A stretch of 64,000 nucleotides of DNA from Mesorhizobium sp. GTDB lineage: Bacteria > Pseudomonadota > Alphaproteobacteria > Rhizobiales > Rhizobiaceae. The stretch covers positions 62,001 through 126,000 of the forward strand of contig SAQG01000012.1 in the NCBI GenBank assembly GCA_004020315.1. The letters are read 5' to 3'. This document shows positions 26,343 through 34,358 of this stretch, piece by piece. Position 1 is the first letter of the stretch. Each line of letters starts with the position of its first letter. The translations under genes were made by a program, and so were the position numbers. Below the pieces are notes generated by a model. That model had not been told where the DNA came from. It did no database searches and was given only the letters and a program-made list of their open reading frames with translations.

Positions 26343-27018
26343 ATTCTCGGGGTCCATCGTTCTTGGCGAAGAGCACGCACGGGCCGCGAGAGCCACGCGG
26401 ATCGTAGGCAAAGCCTTTGGCGGACAGGGCCAGGGTGATGTGGCGGATGCCTTCAAGGCCGTAGAGATGATCGTGCAATTCAAGAAAGATGCGCTCGATG
26501 CCGGGCAGCGAAGCATGCTGCAGAAGCTCTTTTTCAGCACCTTCTATGTCCATGACGAGGACATTGATCTCATGGCGGGCGATGAAGCGATCGATGTCTG
26601 CCGAGACGATCAGCAGCTCCCGTTCATATGGTCCCTGATTCCTTTCCACGGAGGACATCCAGAGGTCTTCCCTAACGTAAAACGTAAAAGCGCGGGGTGG
26701 CCCTGCCGTGAGGATGCCTTGCGAAAACCTGACGTTTTCGAGGTCGTTGGCGGCAATGACGCGCTCGGCGAGAGCTGCTGTTGCCGGGTTCGCTTCAAAG
26801 GCCCACACCTTCACTTCCGGGATCTTTGCGATAAGGGCGGTGATGATGCCAATGCCGGAACCGAGCTCCAGTACGCGATCGCGCTGCTTGACGGCCTTCG
26901 ATATCCATTTCGCCTCTTTCGCCTCGTAGGTCTGACTGTGAAGCGCCTGCCAGATGACGGGGGAAACTTCCTGTGGTTCGACGGGGACCTTGATGCCATG
27001 AACGGTCAACGACACCAT
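26317..27018 (-). CDS. FkbM-family methyltransferase
   Basis: 233 residues from the ATG at 27018. SAM motif I is 'VLELGSGIGIITALIAKIPE', followed by 'VWAFEANPATAALAER', and the FkbM hallmark 'VLVMDIEGAEKELLQH' and 'IFLELHDHL'. FkbM enzymes O-methylate sugars or other small hydroxyl substrates. Being sandwiched between a response regulator and a sensor pair is unusual and suggests that it modifies an envelope component sensed or controlled by the system (inference). Confidence 0.85.
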   Translation of the reverse strand: MVSLTVHGIKVPVEPQEVSPVIWQALHSQTYEAKEAKWISKAVKQRDRVLELGSGIGIITALIAKIPEVKVWAFEANPATAALAERVIAANDLENVRFSQGILTAGPPRAFTFYVREDLWMSSVERNQGPYERELLIVSADIDRFIARHEINVLVMDIEGAEKELLQHASLPGIERIFLELHDHLYGLEGIRHITLALSAKGFAYDPRGSRGPCVLFAKNDGPREYEDAEDVA

Positions 27019-27022
27019 CGGA

Positions 27023-27652
27023 TCAAAGCCCCCGCGGTAGTGGGTGGCCTTGCCGCATGAGTTTTGCGCGGGCCTGTTTGAAGTATCTCTCGGCCGACCC
27101 GGCATCGATACCGAACCGGTCAGCCATGGCCGCAAAGATCTCCTTCCGTTTCACGCCAGGCGCGCGGTGCGCCATCAAGTCGATGATTTCCTGCTCACGC
27201 GGGGTAAGCACCGAATAGCGGTAGTCGGGCTTTGTCATGGCGACGCGCGAGAGGCGCAACGAGAACCCGTTCGTGGAAATATCGTCCAGCACATCGCTGA
27301 ATACGCCTGGGGGAAGGCCGGTCTTGCCAAGGTAGGCGGCCGCACCGATCTGCCGGAATTCTTCGGCCTCGAAACGGTTGTCAGAGCCAGTGACGACAAC
27401 ATGGATCGCGCTCGGTGAGGCTTCCACTATCTTGTCGACGACAGCAATGCGGTCAGTCTGCGAGGTTGGGTCGAAGCCGGGCAGACCGGGATCGATAACG
27501 ACGAGGTCGAAGTTGTTGTTCTGAAGCTCGCTGGCCGCAATTTCCAGCGTTTCGGCGCCCAGGACACTACAATCTTCGAAGCTCGCTTGGACTTCGTTCA
27601 TCAGCGCCAGCCGCATGAGCGTCTGATCTTCGATCACGAGTGCACGAAACAT
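27023..27652 (-). CDS. LuxR-type response regulator
   Basis: 209 residues from the ATG at 27652. The receiver has the acidic pair 'VIEDQ' near the start, phospho-acceptor Asp54 in 'FDLVVIDPGLPGFD' and the conserved Lys in 'AYLGKTGLP'. The C-terminus is a LuxR/GerE HTH ('SVLTPREQEIIDLMAHRAPG'), with a long turn before 'AERYFKQARAKLMRQG'. It is first in an operon with a methyltransferase, a periplasmic protein and a histidine kinase. Confidence 0.88.
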   Translation of the reverse strand: MFRALVIEDQTLMRLALMNEVQASFEDCSVLGAETLEIAASELQNNNFDLVVIDPGLPGFDPTSQTDRIAVVDKIVEASPSAIHVVVTGSDNRFEAEEFRQIGAAAYLGKTGLPPGVFSDVLDDISTNGFSLRLSRVAMTKPDYRYSVLTPREQEIIDLMAHRAPGVKRKEIFAAMADRFGIDAGSAERYFKQARAKLMRQGHPLPRGL

Positions 27653-27790
27653 TGAAGCTAATCCCTCCACGCAGACGCCCCTCGCCCAGTGTTCGGAATT
27701 GTTCGGCCGAAAATCGGGATGGTCTCATCCCTATTAAATTCTACCTCGAGATGTATCAGTGCCGGACGGTTGTGCGCTGGGAGTAGGACG

Positions 27791-28135
27791 ATGCCTATTC
27801 AGCTGATGTGTAGCAACGGGGAGATAACGAAGGCGGATGGGATCGCGAATCTCATCGCTGCACATCGTCGGAGCGTGGCAATGGTCGAGCGCCTCGGCAA
27901 GCGGCTGATGGAGGCCGAGGAGGTGGACGCGACCCTGATCGCCCGCCGGCTGGACGCAGTCATGGCGGAAGAAGCCGCCATGCGCCGGCGTGCCGCCTCC
28001 GCGCCCGTGGCCAATGTTGCGGAAGTGAAAATGAAGGCGGCTCACTTCAGACAGTTGATGGGCCACAACTGGTGCGAAGTTGATATTGAAGATCTGCACG
28101 AGCTGCTACGATCCTTCACGACGTTTCAAGCTTAG
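27791..28135 (+). CDS. Hypothetical cytosolic protein, 114 residues
   Basis: Starts at the ATG at 27791 with GGAG upstream. The protein is helical and charged ('LMEAEEVDATLIARRLDAVM'), with a C-terminal part 'FRQLMGHNWCEVDIEDLHEL'. No membrane segment and no recognised family. It is divergent from the two-component operon, and its end overlaps by four bases the end of the convergent small membrane protein gene. Confidence 0.65.
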   Translation: MPIQLMCSNGEITKADGIANLIAAHRRSVAMVERLGKRLMEAEEVDATLIARRLDAVMAEEAAMRRRAASAPVANVAEVKMKAAHFRQLMGHNWCEVDIEDLHELLRSFTTFQA

Positions 28136-28296
28136 GAAAACAGCGCTGAAAACCACGCCGCCACGATGTTCCAGGCGGCATAGAGTCCTGCGGGCACCAA
28201 GATGATCGCGATGAAGGCGACAGCGCCGCCGATCGCGCCATCCGTGCGGCCTTCTACCGGATAATAATATTTGTGTGTTTCGTCCTCGCGGTTCAT
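28132..28296 (-). CDS. Small membrane protein, 54 residues
   Basis: ATG at 28296 with GGAG 8 nt upstream, overlapping the previous stop (ATGA). A polar N-terminus ('MNREDETHKYYYPVEGRTDG') is followed by one or two membrane spans ('AVAFIAIILVPAGLYAAWNI'). It is the third gene of a minus-strand unit that diverges from virB1. It could be an inner-membrane accessory of the mating channel or an entry-exclusion protein, but nothing proves this. Confidence 0.6.
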   Translation of the reverse strand: MNREDETHKYYYPVEGRTDGAIGGAVAFIAIILVPAGLYAAWNIVAAWFSALFS

Positions 28297-28841
28297 TTCT
28301 TTGTCTCCGAGGCTTGTTTCAGCAGCAATCGAACTGGATGCTGAAACGCTGTGTTCCATAAACCTGTGCGCTTCCTCTTGGCATTGACTTCCGCGACGAG
28401 GTAGCTGCCATTGAGCGCCTCGCCCTTTGTTGTCGTTGCGGCAAAAGCGTACCCCGTCGATATGAGAGCCGTGCCGACATCGATTGTCGCGCCGCCCAAC
28501 TCTGCCGCGCACACGACAAAGACAGCCTTGTCGAGCGCATAGCCCATTGGCTGGCACGTAACTTCCGCGTCGCCAAACAGGGCGGCCAAGTGTGCCAGGG
28601 ACGCGTTTCCGCAATCGATTTTGTGGCCGTCCGGCCCTTCGGCAGTCGTTCCTCTAAGGCACGACTGGACGCCATAGAGGCGGAAGACGCGGTCTCCGTC
28701 GCTCCAGGTGTCGCCGGTAAGCAGTTGAACCGACCTGGACACGGTAAACGGCGCCAGCGCAGTAGAGGCGTCGGCATCCTGAGCTAGCGTCGGTGAGCAC
28801 ACAGCCATGACGACAAGAAGGGCGAAACTAGTTCGCTTCAT
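28293..28841 (-). CDS. Exported SNase-like (thermonuclease-fold) protein
   Basis: 182 residues from the ATG at 28841 with a signal peptide ('FALLVVMAVCSPTLAQ'). 'GDTWSDGDRVFRLYGVQSCL', 'LAHLAALFGDAEVTCQPMGY' and 'GTALISTGYAFAA' follow the staphylococcal-nuclease fold (OB barrel, then helices). The active-site Arg/Glu/Arg set of true nucleases is not clearly complete, so it may only bind. It overlaps the upstream gene by 14 bp. Similar SNase-fold proteins are common near conjugation genes of alphaproteobacteria. Confidence 0.7.
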   Translation of the reverse strand: MKRTSFALLVVMAVCSPTLAQDADASTALAPFTVSRSVQLLTGDTWSDGDRVFRLYGVQSCLRGTTAEGPDGHKIDCGNASLAHLAALFGDAEVTCQPMGYALDKAVFVVCAAELGGATIDVGTALISTGYAFAATTTKGEALNGSYLVAEVNAKRKRTGLWNTAFQHPVRLLLKQASETKK

Positions 28842-29439
28842 TTTGAAACCTTTTGCCCAGGTCGGAGGAACGCTCCAGATCGGGGCGCAACGATTTTCCG
28901 TCCTTGTTGCGCCCGATCTCCGCCATGTTGAAAAACACCATTTCGTCGTCGTCATAGGCGACGTTGTAGGGATCGTTTGCATCGCCGACGCCAACAAGAG
29001 AGAAACACGACACCGCGTCGGGCTCTCCCTGCTTGCTTTGCAGCACCAGCGTCTTGCAAAGAACCACGGACGCGCGATTGTTGTAGATCGCGCCTTCGTA
29101 GTCCCGCACCGCCTTCGTGCAGTCCCATTCCTCCGTCTTGTACGTGATTTTCTGTTGTGGGCAGGCCGTCAGGCCGCGCAACCGATACGTTACGCCGTTG
29201 ATGATGCGTTCGGTCGCCGAAGGCACCTTAATTGGCGAGGTCAAGGCGGTCACGTCGCGCTGATAGAGAGCGCCCTTTGCGTCATAACGCTCATACACGA
29301 AAACCTTCACAGCCGGCTTGGCGAACTGAAGCATGTAGTCTGTTGTCGGTTGGTCGAAGGCGCTCGCGGCGTTCGCGCGGCCAGCATGGGTGACGGCGCT
29401 GCAGAGCAGCACGGCTGTGAGTAAAACCGCCCGTTTCAT
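28828..29439 (-). CDS. Exported hypothetical protein, 203 residues
   Basis: ATG at 29439 with AGGA upstream. A signal peptide ('LLTAVLLCSAVTHAGRANAA') leads to a periplasmic protein with four Cys, including 'GLTACPQQKITYKTEEWDCT' and 'SVVLCKTLVLQSKQ', and an acidic loop 'YDDDEMVFFNMAEIG'. The sequence resembles the SNase-like downstream neighbour in layout (Cys pair around 'DC' and a later 'VVC/VLC'), so the two may be distant relatives. It is the first gene divergent from virB1 and shares the operator region at 29470-29513. Confidence 0.65.
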   Translation of the reverse strand: MKRAVLLTAVLLCSAVTHAGRANAASAFDQPTTDYMLQFAKPAVKVFVYERYDAKGALYQRDVTALTSPIKVPSATERIINGVTYRLRGLTACPQQKITYKTEEWDCTKAVRDYEGAIYNNRASVVLCKTLVLQSKQGEPDAVSCFSLVGVGDANDPYNVAYDDDEMVFFNMAEIGRNKDGKSLRPDLERSSDLGKRFQNEAN

Positions 29440-29469
29440 CGAAATCCGTCCTCGACCATTCCTGCCGCA

Positions 29470-29513
29470 TTGACACTTTACTAGGGCTTCGTGTAGCCAT
29501 AGTAAAGTGTCAA
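29470..29513. promoter_or_regulatory. Perfect inverted-repeat operator of the divergent T4SS promoters
   Basis: TTGACACTTTACTA (29470-29483) and its exact complement TAGTAAAGTGTCAA (29500-29513) flank a 16-nt spacer. Each arm begins with TTGACA, a perfect -35 box, one for each of the divergent units (virB1 rightwards, exported proteins leftwards). A protein bound to the arms would cover both -35 elements. Related single copies lie at 22302-22320 and 23810-23825. Confidence 0.8.
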
Positions 29514-29527
29514 TTTTCGGCAACATT

Positions 29528-30184
29528 ATGAACACTCGCCTCCTCCTGCTGCTTTCCGTTTGCGGTACCATCACGCCGCTGGGTGTGCGCGCGCAGGACA
29601 TGGCATCAGAGCGCGTTGAGGTCGCATTTGCAACGCCGGCGCAAGCGCTCCGGACGGCCGAAAGAAAGCCGCCGGGAGCTTGCGAGGTCGCTGATCGCGC
29701 GCAAATTGCCAGCCTGGTGCGCTCGATCGCGCAAGATGAGGGATTCGACGCTGACCTGGCCGAAGCTATCGCATGGGCCGAAAGCGATCTCGGCGCCAAT
29801 CAGGGTCCGTCGACCGCCGGGGCGGTAGGGATCATGCAGCTGATGCCTGGTACGGCATCGGATCTTGGCGTGAGCGACCGGTGCGACGCAGCGGCGAATG
29901 TGCGCGCCGGCATCCGTTATCTGAAGGCGCTCTATGATCAGTTTCAGGATCCATTGCTGATGCTCGCCGCTTACAACGCCGGGCTGAGCAAGGTCTATGA
30001 GGAGCAAGGCATTCCGGTGAATCCGGAAACGGCGGAATACGTCGTGAAAATTCTGAACCGTTGGAAGCTCGGCGGCGTCCTCAAAAAGTCCGCACCGACC
30101 AAATCCGCAGACCGAGTGGCGGCAACGTCTTCGGCAGGCGAGGACTCATGGCAAGACGGCCATGTCATCGATTTTGGCAACTGA
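29528..30184 (+). CDS. virB1: VirB1-like lytic transglycosylase
   Basis: 218 residues from the ATG at 29528, with a signal peptide ('LLLLLSVCGTITPLGVRAQD'). The SLT domain shows the catalytic Glu in 'AEAIAWAESDLGANQGPSTA', then 'GAVGIMQLMPGTASDLGV', 'NVRAGIRYLKALYDQF' and 'LMLAAYNAGLSKV'. It opens local peptidoglycan for the T4SS. It is the first gene of the virB operon, directly after the inverted-repeat operator. A GTG at 29507 would start inside the operator and is less likely. Confidence 0.88.
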   Translation: MNTRLLLLLSVCGTITPLGVRAQDMASERVEVAFATPAQALRTAERKPPGACEVADRAQIASLVRSIAQDEGFDADLAEAIAWAESDLGANQGPSTAGAVGIMQLMPGTASDLGVSDRCDAAANVRAGIRYLKALYDQFQDPLLMLAAYNAGLSKVYEEQGIPVNPETAEYVVKILNRWKLGGVLKKSAPTKSADRVAATSSAGEDSWQDGHVIDFGN

Positions 30185-30197
30185 AAAGGAGCTTAGG

Positions 30198-30512
30198 GTG
30201 GATTACAGGAGCGCAGGCAAATTCGCACTGAAACTGGCCCTGGCGGCAACGCTGGGGATAGCGCTCGCGCCGGCTACCGCCTACGCGCAGTCGGCCGCGC
30301 CCATAGAAGGCGTGCTTGAATGGTTCGTGGGGGTTCTGCAAGGCAGCATAGCGCGGTCATTCGCCATTATTGCCGTCTGCTTCCTCGGTTTCCTCGCGAT
30401 GACCGGGCGACTCGCATGGATGATGGCCTTTTCCATCATTATCGGCATCGCACTGATCTTCGGCGCGGCGCAGCTTGTGGATTCGGTTCGCGCGACCGCG
30501 GGGGGCGGCTGA
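30198..30512 (+). CDS. virB2: VirB2-like major pilin
   Basis: 104 residues. I chose the GTG at 30198 because AAGGAG lies 6 nt before it; an in-frame ATG at 30162 would lie inside virB1. A long signal sequence ends 'ATAYAQS', and two membrane helices follow ('GVLQGSIARSFAIIAVCFLG' and 'GRLAWMMAFSIIIGIALIFG'), which is the pilin pattern. Confidence 0.85.
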   Translation: MDYRSAGKFALKLALAATLGIALAPATAYAQSAAPIEGVLEWFVGVLQGSIARSFAIIAVCFLGFLAMTGRLAWMMAFSIIIGIALIFGAAQLVDSVRATAGGG

Positions 30513-30516
30513 CGAG

Positions 30517-30810
30517 ATGGATGACGAGGAAGTCTATGTCGAGCCGGTCAGCCTGCCTCTGACGCGCCCCCCGATGAAATTGGGCGTCCGTTACGAGGTT
30601 TTTGCGTTGAACGGCATCCTGGCTGTGGTCGGCTTTATCGCCACGAGCAGCTTCGTGCTTGGCCTGGGCGTGTTCGGGGTGACGCACCTGGTCAGCGCCT
30701 ATCTGTGCCAGCGCGATCCTTACATCTTCCACATTTTCGAACGGCGCGTCTCCAAACGCGGAGCGGTGGCGAACCTCGCTTTCTGGGGTGCGCGGAGCTA
30801 CTCGCCATGA
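30517..30810 (+). CDS. virB3: VirB3-like inner-membrane protein
   Basis: 97 residues from the ATG at 30517. It carries 'VEPVSLPLTRPPMKLGVRYE', membrane segments around 'ALNGILAVVGFIATSSFVLG', and 'CQRDPYIFHIFERR' in the C-terminal half, matching VirB3, which docks to VirB4. Its stop overlaps the virB4 start (ATGA). Confidence 0.88.
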   Translation: MDDEEVYVEPVSLPLTRPPMKLGVRYEVFALNGILAVVGFIATSSFVLGLGVFGVTHLVSAYLCQRDPYIFHIFERRVSKRGAVANLAFWGARSYSP

Positions 30811-33209
30811 GTGTCGACGCCGACCTCAAGTTTGGCCGTGAACGTCGCCGCGAAAAGCTTGCGGCGATGCACATTCCGCACCTCCGTCATGTCGATGACA
30901 ATTTGATTGTGACGAAGAGCGGCTTTCTGGTCGGAGTTATCCAACTTAGCGGTCTGCCGTTTCAGACGATGGACCAGGCCGAGTTGAACAGCCGCATGTT
31001 CAACCGGAACACGATGCTGCGCAATCTGTCGACGTCACGGTTTGCGGCCCATACCACGATCATCCGTCGCCATGTGACGCCGGAGATGGATGGCGATTTC
31101 GACAATCCCTTCGTGGCGGAGCTCGACGCCCGCTACATGGACGAGCTTCGGTCGAAAAACCTTTTCGTCAACGAGGCCTATCTGATGCTCATACGACGGC
31201 CGATGGTCGGGCGCGTGGGATGGGTGGATAAGGCGCTCAATGCGTTTCGCATCACGACTGCCGGCGAGGAGACACGTGACGAGGCGATTGCCGAGTTGCA
31301 TGACGTTCTCGACGGCGTCGTCAAGGATTTCGCAGCCTACGGCGCGCGTCTTCTCGGTGTCGTGAAACGCCGCGACAGCTTCTTTTCCGAGCCTGCGGAA
31401 CTCCTGGCGAAGATCCTTGCGGGCGGCGCCGATGTGGAAATGCCATTGCCGCGCATGAGCCTGGCGGAGGTGCTGGCCACGCGCCAACTTTTTTTCGGAA
31501 GATCAGCGCTGGAAATCCGCGGCCCCGATGCAAGCAAAATCGGCGCCATGGTTTCGATCAGGGAATATCCGCCCTTCACCGCCCCGGGATCCCTGGATGG
31601 CCTTCTACGCCTACCGCACGAGTTTGTCCTGACCCAGAGTTTCGCGATCGAGGACCGCGTAACCGCGATGCGCAGGATCAACACCATCGCCAACCAGGTC
31701 GAGGGGTCTGACGAGGCCGGCACGACAGTTGAGGATTCCGTCCATGACGGCGCCGATAAGCTGGCCGGAGGCGAAGTCGTCTTCGGACAGCACCACATGA
31801 GCGTCATGGCGCTGGCACCGGACATGGCTGGCCTCAATCGTGCGCTCTCCGACATCACCGCGGAGCTGTCGCGCATGTCGATCGTACCGGTGCGCGAGAC
31901 GCTGAACACGGAATTGGCCTTTTGGGCGCAGCTTCCGGGAAATTTCAGCTACATCGCGCGGCGCGCGCTGATCTCGTCCTTGAATTTTGCAGGCCTCTTT
32001 TCAGGGCACAATTTTCCCTCCGGCCAGCGCGAGGGCTTGCATTGGAAACGGCCCATCGCCTTGCTCGAAACGACCAGTCAGACGGCCTACTATTTCAATT
32101 TTCATGTCCACGATGTCGGGCACTTCACGGTGTTCGGCCCGACGGGGTCCGGTAAAACCGTCGTGCTGTCGTTCCTCATGGCTCAAGCCATGCGCGTGAC
32201 GCCCAGGCCGAGATGCGTCTATTTCGACTATATGCGCGGCGCAGAAATTTTCGTTCGAGCTCTCGACGGCCGCTATGAAGTGATGGAGCCATCCCACCCG
32301 ACCGGGTTCGCGCCGCTACAACTTGAAGACACGACGGAAAATCGTGCCTTTCTGGAAGATTTGCTCATCTACATTCTGACGCCCGAAGGTGGCGCGCTCG
32401 ATATAGCGGAGATGCGCGTCATCAACGCTGCCGTCGACATGATCTACAAGATCCCGCGGGCGCAGCGGACCCTTGATCTGCTGCCGGAAGTGCTGCGGGG
32501 CTCGCTCATGCCCGGCATGAACGATCTGGCAGCGCGCATTCAGCCATGGCTCGACCCGAAGGACAAGGGCTGGCTTTTCAACAATCGCATCGATCTGGTC
32601 GACTTCTCGAAGTCGGTGGTCGGCTTCGACATGACCAAGATCCTTGGGGACAAGAAACTGCGCTCGGCCGCCTTGCTCTACATCTTCCACCGTCTCGAGG
32701 AAGTTATCGACGGCACGCCGATCATGCTTTTCCTCGATGAAGGATGGAAGCTCCTGGACGACGAGGTTTTCTCTGCGTTTATCAATGAAACGCTGAAAAC
32801 CATCCGTCGCCGCAACGGCGTGGTCGGCTTCGGTACGCAAACGGCGGAGGATGTCGTCAACTCCTCCATCTCCTCGTCACTGATCGAGCAGACGAAGACC
32901 AACATTTTCTTTCCCAACCCCAAGGCAAGCAAAGAGTCCTACATGGACCGCTTCTCGCTGACGGCGAAGGAATTCGAATTCGTGCGCCGAACCGCGAAGG
33001 AAACCCGCACCTTCCTCGTCAAACACGATAGCGACTCGATCGTCGCCAAGCTCGATTTGTCGGCCATGCCCGATCTCATCAAGGTTCTGTCCTCGAACGA
33101 AACCAACAGCAAGGAATGCGCGCGGCTTCGCGAAATCTTTGGCGACGAGCCGCAGGCGTGGCTGCCGTATTTCTGCGGATGGGAGAACGAGAATGAAGAA
33201 GCGGCTTAG
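30807..33209 (+). CDS. virB4: VirB4-like T4SS ATPase
   Basis: 800 residues, the usual size. An N-terminal VirB4 domain ('PHLRHVDDNLIVTKSGFLVG') precedes the P-loop GPTGSGKT at 444-451 and Walker B 'PIMLFLDEGWKLL' near 639-650, then 'RRNGVVGFGTQTAEDV' and 'TKTNIFFPNPKASKESYMDR'. It powers pilus assembly and substrate passage at the inner membrane. The start overlaps virB3 by four bases and the end overlaps the next gene by 17 bp. Confidence 0.95.
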   Translation: MSVDADLKFGRERRREKLAAMHIPHLRHVDDNLIVTKSGFLVGVIQLSGLPFQTMDQAELNSRMFNRNTMLRNLSTSRFAAHTTIIRRHVTPEMDGDFDNPFVAELDARYMDELRSKNLFVNEAYLMLIRRPMVGRVGWVDKALNAFRITTAGEETRDEAIAELHDVLDGVVKDFAAYGARLLGVVKRRDSFFSEPAELLAKILAGGADVEMPLPRMSLAEVLATRQLFFGRSALEIRGPDASKIGAMVSIREYPPFTAPGSLDGLLRLPHEFVLTQSFAIEDRVTAMRRINTIANQVEGSDEAGTTVEDSVHDGADKLAGGEVVFGQHHMSVMALAPDMAGLNRALSDITAELSRMSIVPVRETLNTELAFWAQLPGNFSYIARRALISSLNFAGLFSGHNFPSGQREGLHWKRPIALLETTSQTAYYFNFHVHDVGHFTVFGPTGSGKTVVLSFLMAQAMRVTPRPRCVYFDYMRGAEIFVRALDGRYEVMEPSHPTGFAPLQLEDTTENRAFLEDLLIYILTPEGGALDIAEMRVINAAVDMIYKIPRAQRTLDLLPEVLRGSLMPGMNDLAARIQPWLDPKDKGWLFNNRIDLVDFSKSVVGFDMTKILGDKKLRSAALLYIFHRLEEVIDGTPIMLFLDEGWKLLDDEVFSAFINETLKTIRRRNGVVGFGTQTAEDVVNSSISSSLIEQTKTNIFFPNPKASKESYMDRFSLTAKEFEFVRRTAKETRTFLVKHDSDSIVAKLDLSAMPDLIKVLSSNETNSKECARLREIFGDEPQAWLPYFCGWENENEEAA

Positions 33210-34350
33210 CAGCACGTTTCTGGCGGTAGCCTTCGCAGCGACGGGCGGCATGACTGCGGCCACGGCCCAAATTGCAGTCATCGACGATGCCAACCACGAC
33301 AAGCGGCAACAGGATGAGCAGCATAGCCAAACGTCGGATGAATCGAAAAAGGACGAAACTGACAACAAGAAAAATGTCGTCTGCACTTATTCGAACAAAT
33401 ACCGCTCGCAGATGTTTCGCCGGTCGCCGGCCGAAGCCTTGCAGCGCGACGCAGCCAACGTGCAGCTGATCCGCTATTATGCGCAGAAATACGGCGTTCC
33501 GGAGGGCCTGGCGCTCTCTGCTGCGTATCAGGAATCGCGGTTTGACACATGCGCCGGAAGCCACACCGGTGTCAAAGGCGTCATGCAGCTGACCAAGGGC
33601 ACCGGCAAATCCATGGGATTTGACCGCGACGTGAACGAGCAGAACGTCGAGGGCGGGGTCAAATATCTTGGCATGGCCGTCAAGCAGTGCGGGGCGACGA
33701 ACTATTCGTGTCTAGCATCCTTCTACAACGGCTCGAACGCGGCCGAACAGACACAGTGGGCCGGCGGTGTCGGCCGCTGGAACAGCTATTTCAACGAATA
33801 TGTATCGAGCGGCAAAGCTCCTGTCGCTGCGCCGCCGCCGTTCTCGATCGTGACGGCCGACGGCGTCGGCGGCGAGGCACAGAACGGCGCCATGGGCGCC
33901 GTTCGTAAGGCGGCGGGAGGCATCGAGGCAAGCACCTCACAACAGAGCGCAAACGGCGCACAGATCGACGCCATGATGGGCTCGATCGGCCAAGTGACGG
34001 AATACAAGGATGCTTGGGAGCTGAACTCGTCCGCGCGCGGCATCAATGCCGGCGTGACCAACCAATACATTGCCCAGGCCAGCGATTTCACCGCATTGCT
34101 TGCGCAGTTTCTGTCAATGCAAAACGTTCAGACATCGCAGACCGCGAAGTTTGTGCAACGCCCGGAGAATGGCTCTCCCAACCCGTTCTCATGCGACCCC
34201 GCCGAACTCGAACGGCTCAAGATGGATCGTAGCCGGTGGTTGCCATGCGCGCTTGAGAACACGCGGTCGCGCTCGGATGACGGGCGCACGATCCCAAACA
34301 TCGCTGACCCTGCTGGCGCCGCCAGCGTGATCGATTCCCTGCAGCAATAG
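33193..34350 (+). CDS. Lytic transglycosylase with a VirB5-like leader
   Basis: 385 residues from the ATG at 33193. The signal peptide is followed by 'AQIAVIDDANHDKRQQDEQ', almost the same start as the VirB5 encoded next ('AQIAVIDGANLDVARK'). Residues about 80-200 are an SLT domain: 'YGVPEGLALSAAYQESRFDT' with the catalytic Glu, 'GVKGVMQLTKGTGKSMGF' and 'SCLASFYNGSNAAEQ'. The remainder is low-complexity and helical ('GIEASTSQQSANGAQIDAMM'). It is a second transglycosylase in the same operon as virB1, placed between virB4 and virB5. Confidence 0.8.
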   Translation: MKKRLSSTFLAVAFAATGGMTAATAQIAVIDDANHDKRQQDEQHSQTSDESKKDETDNKKNVVCTYSNKYRSQMFRRSPAEALQRDAANVQLIRYYAQKYGVPEGLALSAAYQESRFDTCAGSHTGVKGVMQLTKGTGKSMGFDRDVNEQNVEGGVKYLGMAVKQCGATNYSCLASFYNGSNAAEQTQWAGGVGRWNSYFNEYVSSGKAPVAAPPPFSIVTADGVGGEAQNGAMGAVRKAAGGIEASTSQQSANGAQIDAMMGSIGQVTEYKDAWELNSSARGINAGVTNQYIAQASDFTALLAQFLSMQNVQTSQTAKFVQRPENGSPNPFSCDPAELERLKMDRSRWLPCALENTRSRSDDGRTIPNIADPAGAASVIDSLQQ

Positions 34351-34358
34351 GAGCTGAC

